Assembly (NCBI RefSeq): GCF_000012945.1
Contig: NC_007511.1
Coordinates: forward strand, 186,001 to 250,000
Direction: 5' to 3'
From: Burkholderia lata
GTDB taxonomy: Bacteria; Pseudomonadota; Gammaproteobacteria; Burkholderiales; Burkholderiaceae
DNA: 64,000 bases
The position numbers and the translations under genes were made by a program. Below, in pieces: positions 24,730 to 33,398 of the stretch. Position 1 is the stretch's first letter; every line of letters starts with the position of its first letter. The notes under the pieces were generated by a model. That model ran no database searches. It was not told where the DNA came from and saw only the letters and a program-made list of their open reading frames with translations.

Positions 24730-25308
24730 ATGAAACGCTCCCATGTCGCTTTCGCCCTCACGGGCCTGCTTGTTGCGCTGCCGATTGCCGCGTATGCGCT
24801 CGTCAAGCCGTTGCGTGTCGTCGCGCCCGCGCTGGTTCCCGGCGTGTCGTGCCCGAGCGCCGATATCTGCACGGACGATGCCGCGAAGCTCGGCGATGCG
24901 CAGCAGCTCTATCGCGACGGCTATGCGCGCGCGGCGGCAGCCGTCGGTGCATTCCGGGAGGCGCCGCGCGTCGTGTTCTGCTCGACGCGGGCGTGTGCCG
25001 ATGCGTTCGGCCTGGGCCAACGTGCGGCGCTGACGCTCGGGAATTTCGGCGTCGTCGTCGCGCCGCGCGGCTGGCAGACCTACTTTCTCGCGCACGAACT
25101 GATCCATCACCGGCAGGCCGAAGTGCTCGGCAACCTGGCCGTCGCGACCAAGCCGCGCTGGCTGATCGAAGGGATGGCTTATTCGCTCAGCGACGATCCG
25201 CGCCACCCGCTGGCGGAGCCGTTCGAAGCGTGGCGCACGCGTTTTGCCGCCTGGAATGCGGCGCGCGGCGCACAGCCGCTGTGGGATGCCGCGCGGGCGG
25301 TCGAATAG
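24730..25308 (+). CDS. Membrane-anchored gluzincin-like putative metallopeptidase
   Basis: A 192-aa protein I do not recognise as a named family. Residues 8-25 are a signal or anchor helix; residues 122-126 are HELIH in YFLAHELIHHRQAEVLG, and a glutamate follows in LIEGMAYSLSDD (E148), as in gluzincin peptidases. Four cysteines sit in two pairs before it (CPSADICT, CSTRAC). It could be a periplasmic peptidase. Start ATG 24730 is the best initiation codon; the preceding 60 residues are not likely. Confidence 0.65.
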   Translation: MKRSHVAFALTGLLVALPIAAYALVKPLRVVAPALVPGVSCPSADICTDDAAKLGDAQQLYRDGYARAAAAVGAFREAPRVVFCSTRACADAFGLGQRAALTLGNFGVVVAPRGWQTYFLAHELIHHRQAEVLGNLAVATKPRWLIEGMAYSLSDDPRHPLAEPFEAWRTRFAAWNAARGAQPLWDAARAVE

Positions 25309-25392
25309 CGCGGCAAGACGCTGAAACGTCGGCGCGCACGTCGACACGCCAACACACGGCGCGAGCCGACACGTCACGACGTCATGACGCGG

Positions 25393-25977
25393 TTATGCCG
25401 GCGCGACCGGATCGTCGCGCCCGGCGGTGAGCGTGTCCCGCCCCGCGGCGAGGATCTCGTCGGCCAGCGCGGGATCGGTGCCGGCGATCGCGCGCGACAG
25501 CACGAGCGCGCCGACCATCTGGCTGAAGACCGCGACCGCGTCGCGACGCGTTTGCGCCGGCGTCGCGCCTTCCACGGCCACCATCCGTTCCAGCCGATCG
25601 AGATAGGTGGCGAGGCCGTGCGCATAGCACGCACGCGCCGCATCGGTCAGTCGCGGCGCATCGCCCGCGAAGCCGGACAGCGGGCATCCGGCCTCGACGT
25701 TGTCGCGATGCGCGGCCGACAGATACAGCGCCACCTGCGCGTCGAGACTGCCGGCGTTTGGCGAATCCGCGCGGTCCTGCATGGCCTTTTCCATCACCTC
25801 GGCGACCAGCGCGTCTTTCGACTTGAAGTGGTTGTAGAAGCCGCCCTGCGTGAAGCCGGCTTCCTTCATCAGCTCCGTGAGCCCGACCGCGTCGACGCCG
25901 CGCGCGCGGAACAACCGCTCGGCGGCCGCGACGATCGCGCTCCGGTTCTCGGCGGCCTGCTGTCTTGATACGCCCAT
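25393..25977 (-). CDS. TetR family repressor
   Basis: A 194-aa TetR regulator. The DNA-binding helix-turn-helix is AAAERLFRARGVDAVGLTELMKEAGFTQGGFYNHFKSKDALVAEVM; C-terminal LEAARE region is the ligand pocket. The opening MGVSRQQAAENRSAIV and ribosome site GGGAGGGATCG support the start at 25977. It diverges from the SDR gene with a paired inverted-repeat operator between them, so it probably represses both genes. Confidence 0.9.
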   Translation of the reverse strand: MGVSRQQAAENRSAIVAAAERLFRARGVDAVGLTELMKEAGFTQGGFYNHFKSKDALVAEVMEKAMQDRADSPNAGSLDAQVALYLSAAHRDNVEAGCPLSGFAGDAPRLTDAARACYAHGLATYLDRLERMVAVEGATPAQTRRDAVAVFSQMVGALVLSRAIAGTDPALADEILAAGRDTLTAGRDDPVAPA

Positions 25978-26019
25978 CGATCCCTCCCTGATTCTGTCGA
26001 TCGCGTCGATTGGAAAACA

Positions 26020-26093
26020 CAATGTCGATCACCATTGACATGCCCGAATTGCGCGAACACAATGCACCGCAAAGACAATGGTGATCGACATTG
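26020..26093. promoter_or_regulatory. Duplicated TetR operator (18-bp arms)
   Basis: CAATGTCGATCACCATTG (26020-26037) is repeated inverted at 26076-26093, separated by 38 bp. Each copy is itself an imperfect palindrome (CAATG-N8-CATTG). It lies between the divergent tetR and SDR genes. Confidence 0.8.
26035..26063 (+). promoter_or_regulatory. Likely promoter of SDR gene
   Basis: TTGACA (26035-26040), 17 bp, CACAAT (26058-26063), facing the SDR gene and lying between the two operator copies. Matches the sigma-70 pattern except for two bases in the -10 box. Confidence 0.55.
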
Positions 26094-26322
26094 ACATCGA
26101 GTGTAGCCGACTTGGCGGTGGGTGCAAAGCCACTGCCGGAACACCGGATGGCAATCGGTCGGCGTCTTTGGCGTCGCAAGGGCAGGAGGAGCAGCGGAAG
26201 GCTCACCGTCTGCCGCCTGGCGGCGCAACGGTTCGATATGCAATGGCAGCCTGGTTTTCCACCGGATCTCATGCGCGCGGCGAGCCGGCGCGTATGCGAT
26301 TCATCATGCGAAAGGAACGAAC

Positions 26323-27027
26323 ATGAAGATCGAAGGTGCAGTCGTTTTCATCACGGGCGCGAACCGCGGGCTCGGGCTCGAGTTCGCGAAGCAGGCGCTC
26401 GCCAGAGGGGCGCGCAAGGTCTATGCGGCGGCGCGCGATCCGGGCACCGTGACGCTGCCGGGCGTCGTGCCGGTGAAGCTCGACGTGACCGATCCGGCGG
26501 CCGTTGCCGCGGCGGCCGATGCCGCACGCGACGTCACGCTGTTGATCAACAACGCGGGCATCGCGCGGCTCGGCAGCCTGACCGACGACGGCGCGCCCGA
26601 CGCGTTGCGCGATCACTTCGAAACCAACGTGTTCGGGATGCTGGCGATGTCGCGCGCGTTCGCGGGCATCCTCGCCGGCCAGGGCGGCGGCGCGATCCTG
26701 AACATCCTGTCCGTTGCGAGCTGGGTGAACCGGCCGATCCTGGCGGGCTACGGCGTGTCGAAATCGGCCGCGTGGGCGTTGACCAACGGCCTGCGCCATT
26801 CGCTGCGCGAACAGCGCACACAGGTCGTCGGGCTGCATGCCGGCTTCATCGATACCGACCTGACGGCTGGCCTCGACGTGCCGAAGGCGACGCCGGCCGA
26901 CGTCGTGCGCCAGGCGTACGAAGCGATCGAAGCGGGGGAGGAGGAGGTGTCCACCGACGAACTCACGCGGCACGTGAAGGCCACGCTGTCGGCGGGCGTC
27001 TATCTGGAAGAGCCGGCGCAGCGTTGA
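26323..27027 (+). CDS. Short-chain dehydrogenase/reductase
   Basis: A 234-aa SDR. Rossmann motif TGANRGLG (residues 11-18), NNAG, and the catalytic YGVSK are seen. Cofactor is probably NADP, with an arginine after the glycine motif. Target unknown. Start ATG 26323 follows AAAGGAACGAAC. It is about 230 bp from the TetR operator region and is the probable target of the divergent TetR factor. Confidence 0.92.
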   Translation: MKIEGAVVFITGANRGLGLEFAKQALARGARKVYAAARDPGTVTLPGVVPVKLDVTDPAAVAAAADAARDVTLLINNAGIARLGSLTDDGAPDALRDHFETNVFGMLAMSRAFAGILAGQGGGAILNILSVASWVNRPILAGYGVSKSAAWALTNGLRHSLREQRTQVVGLHAGFIDTDLTAGLDVPKATPADVVRQAYEAIEAGEEEVSTDELTRHVKATLSAGVYLEEPAQR

Positions 27028-27091
27028 CGCCGCCGGCATCCCGGGCCCACCACCCGAGCTGCATGCGCAGCATGGGCGGCGGGCCGTACCA

Positions 27092-28294
27092 TCAGACAGT
27101 GGTGTCGATGATGCCCGGGATCTTCACGTCCGGGTTCACGTCCGCGTCGTAGTCGACGCCGGCGATCTCGAAGCCGAACAGGCGCAGGAACTCGGTCTTG
27201 TAGCCGGTGAAGTCGGTCAGCTCGTACAGGTTGTCGTTCGTCACGTGGTCCCACTGCGCGACGACCTTCGCCTGAACTTGCGGATCGAGCTCCTTGTAGT
27301 CCGCGCGCAGGCGGCCTTCTTCGTCGACGTGCGGCGTCGCGCCATACAGGCTGTCCTTGAACAGGCCGTACACCTGCTCGATGCAGCCTTCGTGCGTGCC
27401 GGTTTCCTTCATCGTCTTGAACAGCAGCGACAGGTACAGCGGCATCATCGGGATCGCCGAGCTGGCCTGCGTGACGACGGCCTTCAGCACCGACACGCGC
27501 GCGTCGCCGCCGTGTGCGGCCAGCTGGTCGCGGATCGACAGCACTTTCTTGTCGAGATCCTTCTTCGCTTCGCCGATCGAGCCGTTCCAGTAGATGTCGT
27601 GCGTGATCTGCTCGCCGAGATACGTGAACGCGGTGGTCTTCGCGCCGTCGGCCAGCACGCCGGCTTCATCGAGCGCGTCGATCCACATCTGCCAGTCCTC
27701 GCCGCCCATCACGGCGACGGTGCCGTCGATCTCTTCCTGCGTCGCCGGTTCCAGCGTGACGTCGCGGAGCACTTCCTTGTCGGTGTCGAGGCCGCGGAAC
27801 GTGACCGTCTTGCCGATCGGCTTGAGCGTCGAGCTGATGGTTTCGCCCGTCTTCGGATGCGTGCGGCGCGGTGCCGCGAGGCTGTAGACGACGAGGTCCA
27901 CCTTGCCGAGATCCTGCTTGATGGTGTCGATCGTGACCTGCTTCACGTGGTCGGAGAATGCGTCGCCGTTGATGCTGCGCGCATAGCGCCCCTTTTCGGT
28001 GGCGAATTTCTCGAACGCGGCGCTGTTGTACCAGCCTGCCGTGCCCGGCTTCGTTTCGCTGCCGGCGCGCTCGAAGAACACGCCGAGCGTGTCCGCGTCC
28101 GAGCCGAAGGCGGCCGAGATCCGGGCGGCGAGGCCGTAGCCGGTCGACGCGCCGATCACGAGCACCTTTTTCGGGCCGTTGGCGATCGGGCCGTGCGAAG
28201 TCACGTAGTCGATCTGTTCCTTGACGTTGGCTTCGCAGCCGACCGGATGAGTCGTCACGCAGATGAAGCCACGCACGCGCGGTTTGATGATCAT
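27092..28294 (-). CDS. fabV: Enoyl-ACP reductase FabV
   Basis: A 400-aa FabV-type enoyl-[acyl-carrier-protein] reductase, which completes each cycle of fatty acid elongation using NADH. The start [20 protein letters not shown], the cofactor motif [16 protein letters not shown] and the catalytic Y235-x8-K244 pair ([10 protein letters not shown]) are diagnostic. FabV enzymes are larger than FabI and are resistant to triclosan. The start has AGAGGTTTCC upstream. It is transcribed alone, opposite to the GbsR-type gene. Confidence 0.97.
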   Translation of the reverse strand: MIIKPRVRGFICVTTHPVGCEANVKEQIDYVTSHGPIANGPKKVLVIGASTGYGLAARISAAFGSDADTLGVFFERAGSETKPGTAGWYNSAAFEKFATEKGRYARSINGDAFSDHVKQVTIDTIKQDLGKVDLVVYSLAAPRRTHPKTGETISSTLKPIGKTVTFRGLDTDKEVLRDVTLEPATQEEIDGTVAVMGGEDWQMWIDALDEAGVLADGAKTTAFTYLGEQITHDIYWNGSIGEAKKDLDKKVLSIRDQLAAHGGDARVSVLKAVVTQASSAIPMMPLYLSLLFKTMKETGTHEGCIEQVYGLFKDSLYGATPHVDEEGRLRADYKELDPQVQAKVVAQWDHVTNDNLYELTDFTGYKTEFLRLFGFEIAGVDYDADVNPDVKIPGIIDTTV

Positions 28295-28404
28295 GGAAAC
28301 CTCTAGTCAGAAAGGCTGGGATGGCCTGAATTCGGGAAAATCCCGCGCATTGTAATGGATGCGGCAGATCGCGGGCGGGCGCAGCCGGAACCGGGCGGAT
28401 CGTT

Positions 28405-28434
28405 CAGTAATTTCTCTCTTGACAGAAATAACTG
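28405..28434. promoter_or_regulatory. Operator before the GbsR-type gene
   Basis: CAGTAATTTCT-N8-AGAAATAACTG, arms match in 10 of 11 positions. The right half extends to ACAGAAATAACTG, identical with the operator half at 29060-29072. It ends two bases before the ATG at 28437. Confidence 0.75.
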
Positions 28435-28436
28435 AA

Positions 28437-28988
28437 ATGCCTAAATTTCACGTCATGGAACTCACACCGATTGCCGAACGATTCATTCTCCACTGGGGCG
28501 AAATGGGCTCGCGGTGGGGCGTCAACCGCACTGTTTCGCAGATCCACGCGCTGCTGTATCTGGCCGGCCGGCCGATCGCGGCCGACGAGATCGCCGAGAC
28601 GCTCAACGTGGCGCGCTCCAACGTCAGCACGAGCCTGAAGGAACTGCAGGCGTGGCGGCTGGCGAAGGTCGTGCACGTGCTGGGCGACCGCCGCGACCAT
28701 TTCGAGACGTCGACCGACATCTGGGAACTGTTCAAGCTGATCGTCGAAGGGCGCCGGCAACGCGAGATCGAGCCGACGCTCACGGTGCTGCGCGACTGCC
28801 TGACGAATCCGGAGATCGCTAACGAAAGCCGCGAGACCGAGCAGCGCATCCGCGACACGCTGCAGTTCGTCGAGACGCTCACGACCTGGTCGGACGAGAT
28901 GCTGCGGCTCAAGCCCGATACGCTGATGAAGGCGCTCGGCATCGGCGCGAAGATCAGCCAGACGGTCAGGCGCAAGCCGTCGAAGTAA
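28437..28988 (+). CDS. GbsR/MarR family regulator
   Basis: A 183-aa winged-helix protein of the GbsR branch of MarR-like factors: ERFILHWGEMGSRWGVNRTVSQIHALLYLAGRPIAADEIAETLNVARSNVSTSLKELQAWRLAKVVHVLGDRRDHFE. Members in Bacillus (GbsR, OpcR) respond to choline or osmolytes. Here the target is probably the operon at 29089. ATG 28437 lies immediately after a palindrome and has no ribosome site; ATG 28455 is the alternative start. A terminator follows the stop, so the regulator is transcribed separately from the operon. Confidence 0.85.
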   Translation: MPKFHVMELTPIAERFILHWGEMGSRWGVNRTVSQIHALLYLAGRPIAADEIAETLNVARSNVSTSLKELQAWRLAKVVHVLGDRRDHFETSTDIWELFKLIVEGRRQREIEPTLTVLRDCLTNPEIANESRETEQRIRDTLQFVETLTTWSDEMLRLKPDTLMKALGIGAKISQTVRRKPSK

Positions 28989-29014
28989 GCGGGTCGCGGA
29001 GCGGTACGCGCAGT

Positions 29015-29037
29015 GCGGGCAGCCAGCCCGCTTTTTT
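29015..29037 (+). terminator. Terminator after GbsR-type gene
   Basis: GCGGGC-AGCCA-GCCCGC followed by TTTTTT, a standard intrinsic terminator; 26 bases past the stop. Confidence 0.85.
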
Positions 29038-29044
29038 CGGGGTT

Positions 29045-29070
29045 GTTATTTCTGTCTGTACAGAAATAAC
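29045..29070. promoter_or_regulatory. Operator of the membrane redox operon
   Basis: GTTATTTCTGT-CTGT-ACAGAAATAAC, perfect 11-bp arms. The right half plus TG repeats ACAGAAATAACTG of the regulator's own operator. It ends 18 bases before the first start codon of the operon. Confidence 0.8.
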
Positions 29071-29088
29071 TGTAAGTAGAGGATGAAA

Positions 29089-30396
29089 ATGAACGCAGTC
29101 TTGCCGTCGATTAGCCAGCACGATTGCACCGGGGCGCGCAGCATGACCGTCCTCGTGTGCGGTGCGAACGGCTTCATCGGGCGGGCCCTGTGCGCGCAGC
29201 TCGAAGCCGGCGGCCATCGCGTGCTGCGCGGCGTGCGTCATGCGGCCGGCCCGTGCGACGTCGCGATCGACTTCGCGAAGGACGTCGACCCCGACGCGTG
29301 GCTCGCGCGGCTGGAAGGCGTCGACGTGGTGATCAATGCGGTCGGCATCCTTGCCGATCAGCGCGGCGCGACGCTTGACGCCGTGCATCGCGCTGCGCCG
29401 TGCGCGCTTTTTACCGCGTGCTGCCGCGCCGGCGTGCGGCGGGTGATCCAGATCTCGGCGCTCGGCGTCGAGCGTGGCGATACGCGCTACTTCGCCAGCA
29501 AGGTCGCCGCCGACCGCTTCCTGCAGACGCTGCCGATCGACTACCGGATCGTGCGTCCCGCGCTCGTCTACGGCACGACCGGCGCGTCCGCGCGGTTTTT
29601 CCGGATGCTTGCGAGCCTGCCGGTACAGGTCCTGCCGGCGGGTGGCCATCAGCGGCTGCGCCCCGTGCACGTCGACGATCTCGCCGAAGTCGTTGCGCGA
29701 TGCGTCGATGCACCGGCGGCCGGCCGCCCGGTGATCGACGTGGTTGGCAACGACGAAGTCGAATACCGCGAGATGCTGGCCCGTTACCGCGCGGCGCTGG
29801 GATTTCCGCCGGCCGTCCGCATTGCATTGCCGGGCCCGCTGGCCGGCGCGGCGGCCACGTTGTTCGGCATGCTGCCGGGCGCGATGTTCACGCGCGACAC
29901 GTGGACGATGCTGCGCGGCGGGAACACCGGCGATCCGGCCGCCGCCACGGCGATGCTCGGCCGGCCGCCGCGCGGGATCGACGGCTTCATCGGCGCGGAA
30001 GCCGCCGCGCTGCGTCGCGATGCGCTCGCGATGTGGCGTCGTCCGCTGCTGCGCGGTGCGCTGGCGATCGTGTGGATCTGGACGGCCATCGCCAGCGCGT
30101 TCATCCATCCGCTGCACGCGAGCCTCGCGCTGCTCGCGCCTGCGCATCTGACCGGGCTGCCTGCGCTGATCGCGCTCTATGCGGCCAGCGCGCTGGACTT
30201 CGCGTTCGGCATCGCAACCGTCGTCGCGCCGTCGCGCCGGCTGTGGGTCGCGCAAGCCGCGCTGATCGTCGCGTATTCGGCGGTCATCGCGGTCACGATG
30301 CCGGGCCTGCTCGCCGAACCGTTCGGCCCCGTGCTCAAGAACGTGCCGATCCTCGCCATCCTGTTGATCCTTTTTTCAGAAGAAGAACAAGCATGA
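29089..30396 (+). CDS. SDR-DoxX-like fusion protein
   Basis: A 435-aa protein. Residues 19-290 form an extended SDR (NAD(P)-binding VLVCGANGFIGRALCAQLE; a later YFASKVAADRFLQ with the catalytic Y and K); residues 315-430 have four hydrophobic helices of the DoxX-like type. So an NAD(P)-dependent reductase is tethered to a small membrane domain. ATG 29089 has AGAGG six bases upstream; ATG 29083 is too close. Its stop overlaps the next gene by ATGA. First gene of a four-gene coupled operon. Confidence 0.85.
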   Translation: MNAVLPSISQHDCTGARSMTVLVCGANGFIGRALCAQLEAGGHRVLRGVRHAAGPCDVAIDFAKDVDPDAWLARLEGVDVVINAVGILADQRGATLDAVHRAAPCALFTACCRAGVRRVIQISALGVERGDTRYFASKVAADRFLQTLPIDYRIVRPALVYGTTGASARFFRMLASLPVQVLPAGGHQRLRPVHVDDLAEVVARCVDAPAAGRPVIDVVGNDEVEYREMLARYRAALGFPPAVRIALPGPLAGAAATLFGMLPGAMFTRDTWTMLRGGNTGDPAAATAMLGRPPRGIDGFIGAEAAALRRDALAMWRRPLLRGALAIVWIWTAIASAFIHPLHASLALLAPAHLTGLPALIALYAASALDFAFGIATVVAPSRRLWVAQAALIVAYSAVIAVTMPGLLAEPFGPVLKNVPILAILLILFSEEEQA

Positions 30397-30863
30397 ATAC
30401 CTATCTCGTCATCAAGGCGCTTCACATCCTGTCCTCGGTGCTGTTGGTCGGCACGGGGTTCGGCACCGCGTTCTACCTGTTCTTCGCGAACCGCACGCGC
30501 TCGGTGCCCGCGATCGCGGCCGTGTCGCGGCTCGTGGTGCGCGCGGACTGGTGGTTCACGACGCCGGCCGTGATCTTCCAGCCGGCATCCGGGCTCTGGC
30601 TCGCGCACACGGCCGGCTGGCCGTGGGATACGCCGTGGCTCGTCGCGTCGATCGTGCTGTATGCGATCGCCGGCGCGTGCTGGCTGCCGGTCGTGTGGCT
30701 GCAGGTCGAACTGGCCGCGATGGCGAAGCTCGCTCACGCGAACGGCGATGCCGGGTTGCCGGAACGGTACTGGCGCTATGCGAAGCGCTGGGAGCTGCTC
30801 GGCTATCCGGCGTTCTTCGCGATGCTGACCGTCTACTTCCTGATGGTGCTCAAGCCGATGTAA
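30393..30863 (+). CDS. DUF2269 membrane protein
   Basis: A 156-aa four-helix integral membrane protein of the DUF2269 family (MNTYLVIKALHILSSVLLVGTGFGTAFYLFFANRTR, then WWFTTPAVIFQPASGLWLA). Histidine 12 and neighbours resemble the CopD-like haem- or copper-containing families, but no cofactor is known. It starts within the stop of the SDR-DoxX gene, so translation is coupled. Confidence 0.88.
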   Translation: MNTYLVIKALHILSSVLLVGTGFGTAFYLFFANRTRSVPAIAAVSRLVVRADWWFTTPAVIFQPASGLWLAHTAGWPWDTPWLVASIVLYAIAGACWLPVVWLQVELAAMAKLAHANGDAGLPERYWRYAKRWELLGYPAFFAMLTVYFLMVLKPM

Positions 30864-30963
30864 GTGCGCCGCTGCCGCCGCACGGGAGCGGCGGTGCGGC
30901 ACAGCGGAAAGCAGTCGATCGATTCATGAGGCATGCAACCGACAAAAAGAAGGAATGCGAATC

Positions 30964-31830
30964 ATGAGCTCAAGTGAACTGGTGCTGTACTTCGACGGAC
31001 GATGTCCGTTATGCGTGGCGGAGATCAAGCGTCTCGAGGCGCGCGACGCACGACACCGGCTGGCGTTCGTCGATATCGCCGAGCCGGGATTCGATCCCGC
31101 GCCGCTGGGCGTCGACCTGCCCGCGCTGAATCGCGAGCTGCACGCGCGCCTGCCCGACGGACGCATGCTGACCGGCGTGGACAGCATCCTGGCCGCCCAG
31201 GCGCTGACCGGGCGCCGCTGGCTCGTCAGGCTGCTTCGCGTGCCGGTCGTGCGCACTGCGCTGGCGCCGCTGTATCGCCGCTTCGCGCGCAACCGGCAGG
31301 CCGTCTCGCGGTGGCTCGGTTATCGCGCCGAAGCGCCGTGCGATGGGGCGGCGTGCGGTAGCGGCCGAGCCGCTGAACCCACTGCGAATCGCCCAGCGGG
31401 GGACGCTGCGCGTCGCATCGTCGTGACCTGGATGTACGGCGCCGCGATCGCACACCTGCTCGTCGGCATTGCCGTTCCGTGGGTGGCCGGCACGCCGTGG
31501 CTCGACGCGTATCACCGCGTCATCGAGCTGCACTTCTGGGCGGGAGCCGCGCCCGACGCGGCGCGTGCGCAACAGGTCTGGTGGATGTCGCTGATCGGCG
31601 CGACGGTGCAATGCGCGTCGGTCTGGATGCTCGCGCTCGTCCACCTCGGCAACCGGCTGCGCCGGCGGGAAGTGTGGGGATGGCTGCTCGCCGGCCTGCT
31701 GGTCTGGGCGCCGCAGGACATGCTGTTTTCATTGCAGGCCCATGTATCGGGCCACGTGGCGATCGACGCGGCGGCACTCGTCGCGATGGTGCCGCCGCTT
31801 GTCTGGCTTTGGAGGAGGGATACGGTATGA
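30964..31830 (+). CDS. DCC1/DUF393 thiol-disulfide domain fused to membrane domain
   Basis: A 288-aa fusion. Residues 1-115 are the DUF393 (DCC1-like) thioredoxin-fold domain with the CxxC pair in LYFDGRCPLCVAEIKRLE. Residues 150-288 have four hydrophobic helices. The domain pair is unusual and may couple a thiol-disulfide step to the membrane. The start at 30964 follows AGAAGGAATGCGAATC; an ATG at 30955 would overlap that site. The stop overlaps the start of the next gene by ATGA. The gap before it is 100 bases, the largest in the operon. Confidence 0.82.
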   Translation: MSSSELVLYFDGRCPLCVAEIKRLEARDARHRLAFVDIAEPGFDPAPLGVDLPALNRELHARLPDGRMLTGVDSILAAQALTGRRWLVRLLRVPVVRTALAPLYRRFARNRQAVSRWLGYRAEAPCDGAACGSGRAAEPTANRPAGDAARRIVVTWMYGAAIAHLLVGIAVPWVAGTPWLDAYHRVIELHFWAGAAPDAARAQQVWWMSLIGATVQCASVWMLALVHLGNRLRRREVWGWLLAGLLVWAPQDMLFSLQAHVSGHVAIDAAALVAMVPPLVWLWRRDTV

Positions 31831-33326
31831 ACACCTTGCCTGCTTACGACTGGGCGCTCAACCTGCTGATCGTGCAGGGCGCGATGGGCGCATTCGATAC
31901 GCTCTATCACCACGAACTCACGCAGGATCTTCCGCACAGCCCGCGTGCGCGGCTCGAGCTGGGAATTCATGCGGTGCGTTCCGTGCTTTACGGTCTCGTG
32001 TTCGCGTCGATCGCGAACGTCGCCTTTCACGGCGCGTGGGTCGCGGCCCTCGCGGCCGTGGTGGTGGTCGAGGTGGTGCTGACGTTGTGGGATTTCGTCG
32101 TCGAGGACCAGAGCCGCAAGCTGCCGTCGACCGAGCGCGTGCTGCACACGCTGCTGGCCGTCAACGGCGGCGCGCTGTTCGGGATGATTGCGATGCAACT
32201 GGCCGTGTGGGCGCACGAGCCGACCGCGCTGCAGGCGCTCGATCTCGGCTGGCGTGGCTGGGTGCTGAGCCTGTTTGCCGTCGGCGTGGCGATCTCGGGA
32301 ATCCGCGACGGGATCGCGGCTTGCCGGATCGCGCGACACGCGCCGGTCGCCAATCCGTTCGCGGGGCAGGCGCCGGGGAGTGTGCTCGTGACCGGCGGGA
32401 CCGGCTTCATCGGCGAAACCCTCGTGAACCAGCTGCTCGATGCGGGGCATGTGGTCACGTTGCTGGCGCGCGATCCGCTGCGTGCGGCCTACCTGTTTCA
32501 CGGCCGCGTGCGCAGCGTCACGTCCGTCGAACAACTGCAGCCGCACGAGCGTTTTGACACGGTCATCAATCTCGCGGGCGCGCCGGTGCTCGGCGCGCGC
32601 TGGAGCAAGCGCCGGCAGGCGGTGCTGCTCGCCAGCCGCGTCGGCGTCACGGAATCGCTGATGCGCTGGGTCGAGACCGCCGAGGTCAGGCCGCGCACGT
32701 GGATCCAGGCATCGGCGATCGGTTACTACGGCGTGCGTCCTTCAGATGAGCGCCTCGATGAAAGCAGCAACGCCGGCACCGGCTTCATGTCCGAGCTGTG
32801 CCGGCAGTGGGAGCAGTCCGCGCAGCCGCTCGAGCGTCATGGCGCGCGCTCGGTGGTGCTGCGGCTGGGCGTCGTGTTCGGCCCCGGCGGCGCGCTGCGC
32901 CCGATGCTGTTGCCGCATTACTTCGGGATGGGCGGGCGATTCGGCGACGGCAAGCAGGTGATGAGCTGGATCCACCGGGATGACGTGCTGCGGATCATCG
33001 CGCGTGCGATGGCGAACCCGGGCATGCGCGGCGTCTACAACGCGGTCGCGCCCGCGCCGTTGACCCAGCGCGAGTTCGTGCAGGTTGTGTCGAAGGTGCT
33101 GCATCGTCCGGCCTGGCTGCACGTGCCGGCCGCGCCGCTGCGTATCGCGATGGGCGAGATGGCCGAGGTGCTGCTGGACGGGCAGCGCGTGATGCCGGCG
33201 CGGCTGCATCAGGACGGATTCATGTTCCGGTTCCCGACGGCCGAGCATGCGCTGCGTGACCTGACGAATCATCCGCACGCGGATTTTCCGCGTACGGCCT
33301 GTTGTTTGCCCCGAGGTCGTGTATAA
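31827..33326 (+). CDS. Membrane domain-TIGR01777 epimerase/SDR fusion
   Basis: A 499-aa protein: residues 1-170 contain four or five hydrophobic helices; residues 190-480 form a TIGR01777/SDR39U1 domain (VLVTGGTGFIGETLVNQLLDAGHVVTLLARDP, IQASAIGYYG, WIHRDDVLRIIARAM). E. coli YfcH has only the second domain. The order (membrane first, SDR second) is the reverse of the first gene of the operon. The start codon overlaps the previous stop and has GGAGGAGGG upstream. The substrate is unknown. Confidence 0.88.
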   Translation: MNTLPAYDWALNLLIVQGAMGAFDTLYHHELTQDLPHSPRARLELGIHAVRSVLYGLVFASIANVAFHGAWVAALAAVVVVEVVLTLWDFVVEDQSRKLPSTERVLHTLLAVNGGALFGMIAMQLAVWAHEPTALQALDLGWRGWVLSLFAVGVAISGIRDGIAACRIARHAPVANPFAGQAPGSVLVTGGTGFIGETLVNQLLDAGHVVTLLARDPLRAAYLFHGRVRSVTSVEQLQPHERFDTVINLAGAPVLGARWSKRRQAVLLASRVGVTESLMRWVETAEVRPRTWIQASAIGYYGVRPSDERLDESSNAGTGFMSELCRQWEQSAQPLERHGARSVVLRLGVVFGPGGALRPMLLPHYFGMGGRFGDGKQVMSWIHRDDVLRIIARAMANPGMRGVYNAVAPAPLTQREFVQVVSKVLHRPAWLHVPAAPLRIAMGEMAEVLLDGQRVMPARLHQDGFMFRFPTAEHALRDLTNHPHADFPRTACCLPRGRV

Positions 33327-33398
33327 ATTCGACGTGAACGCGTTCGGGACGTGTCGTGCGTCCCGAATGCTCCGCATCCGACCTCACAAGGAGACTGC

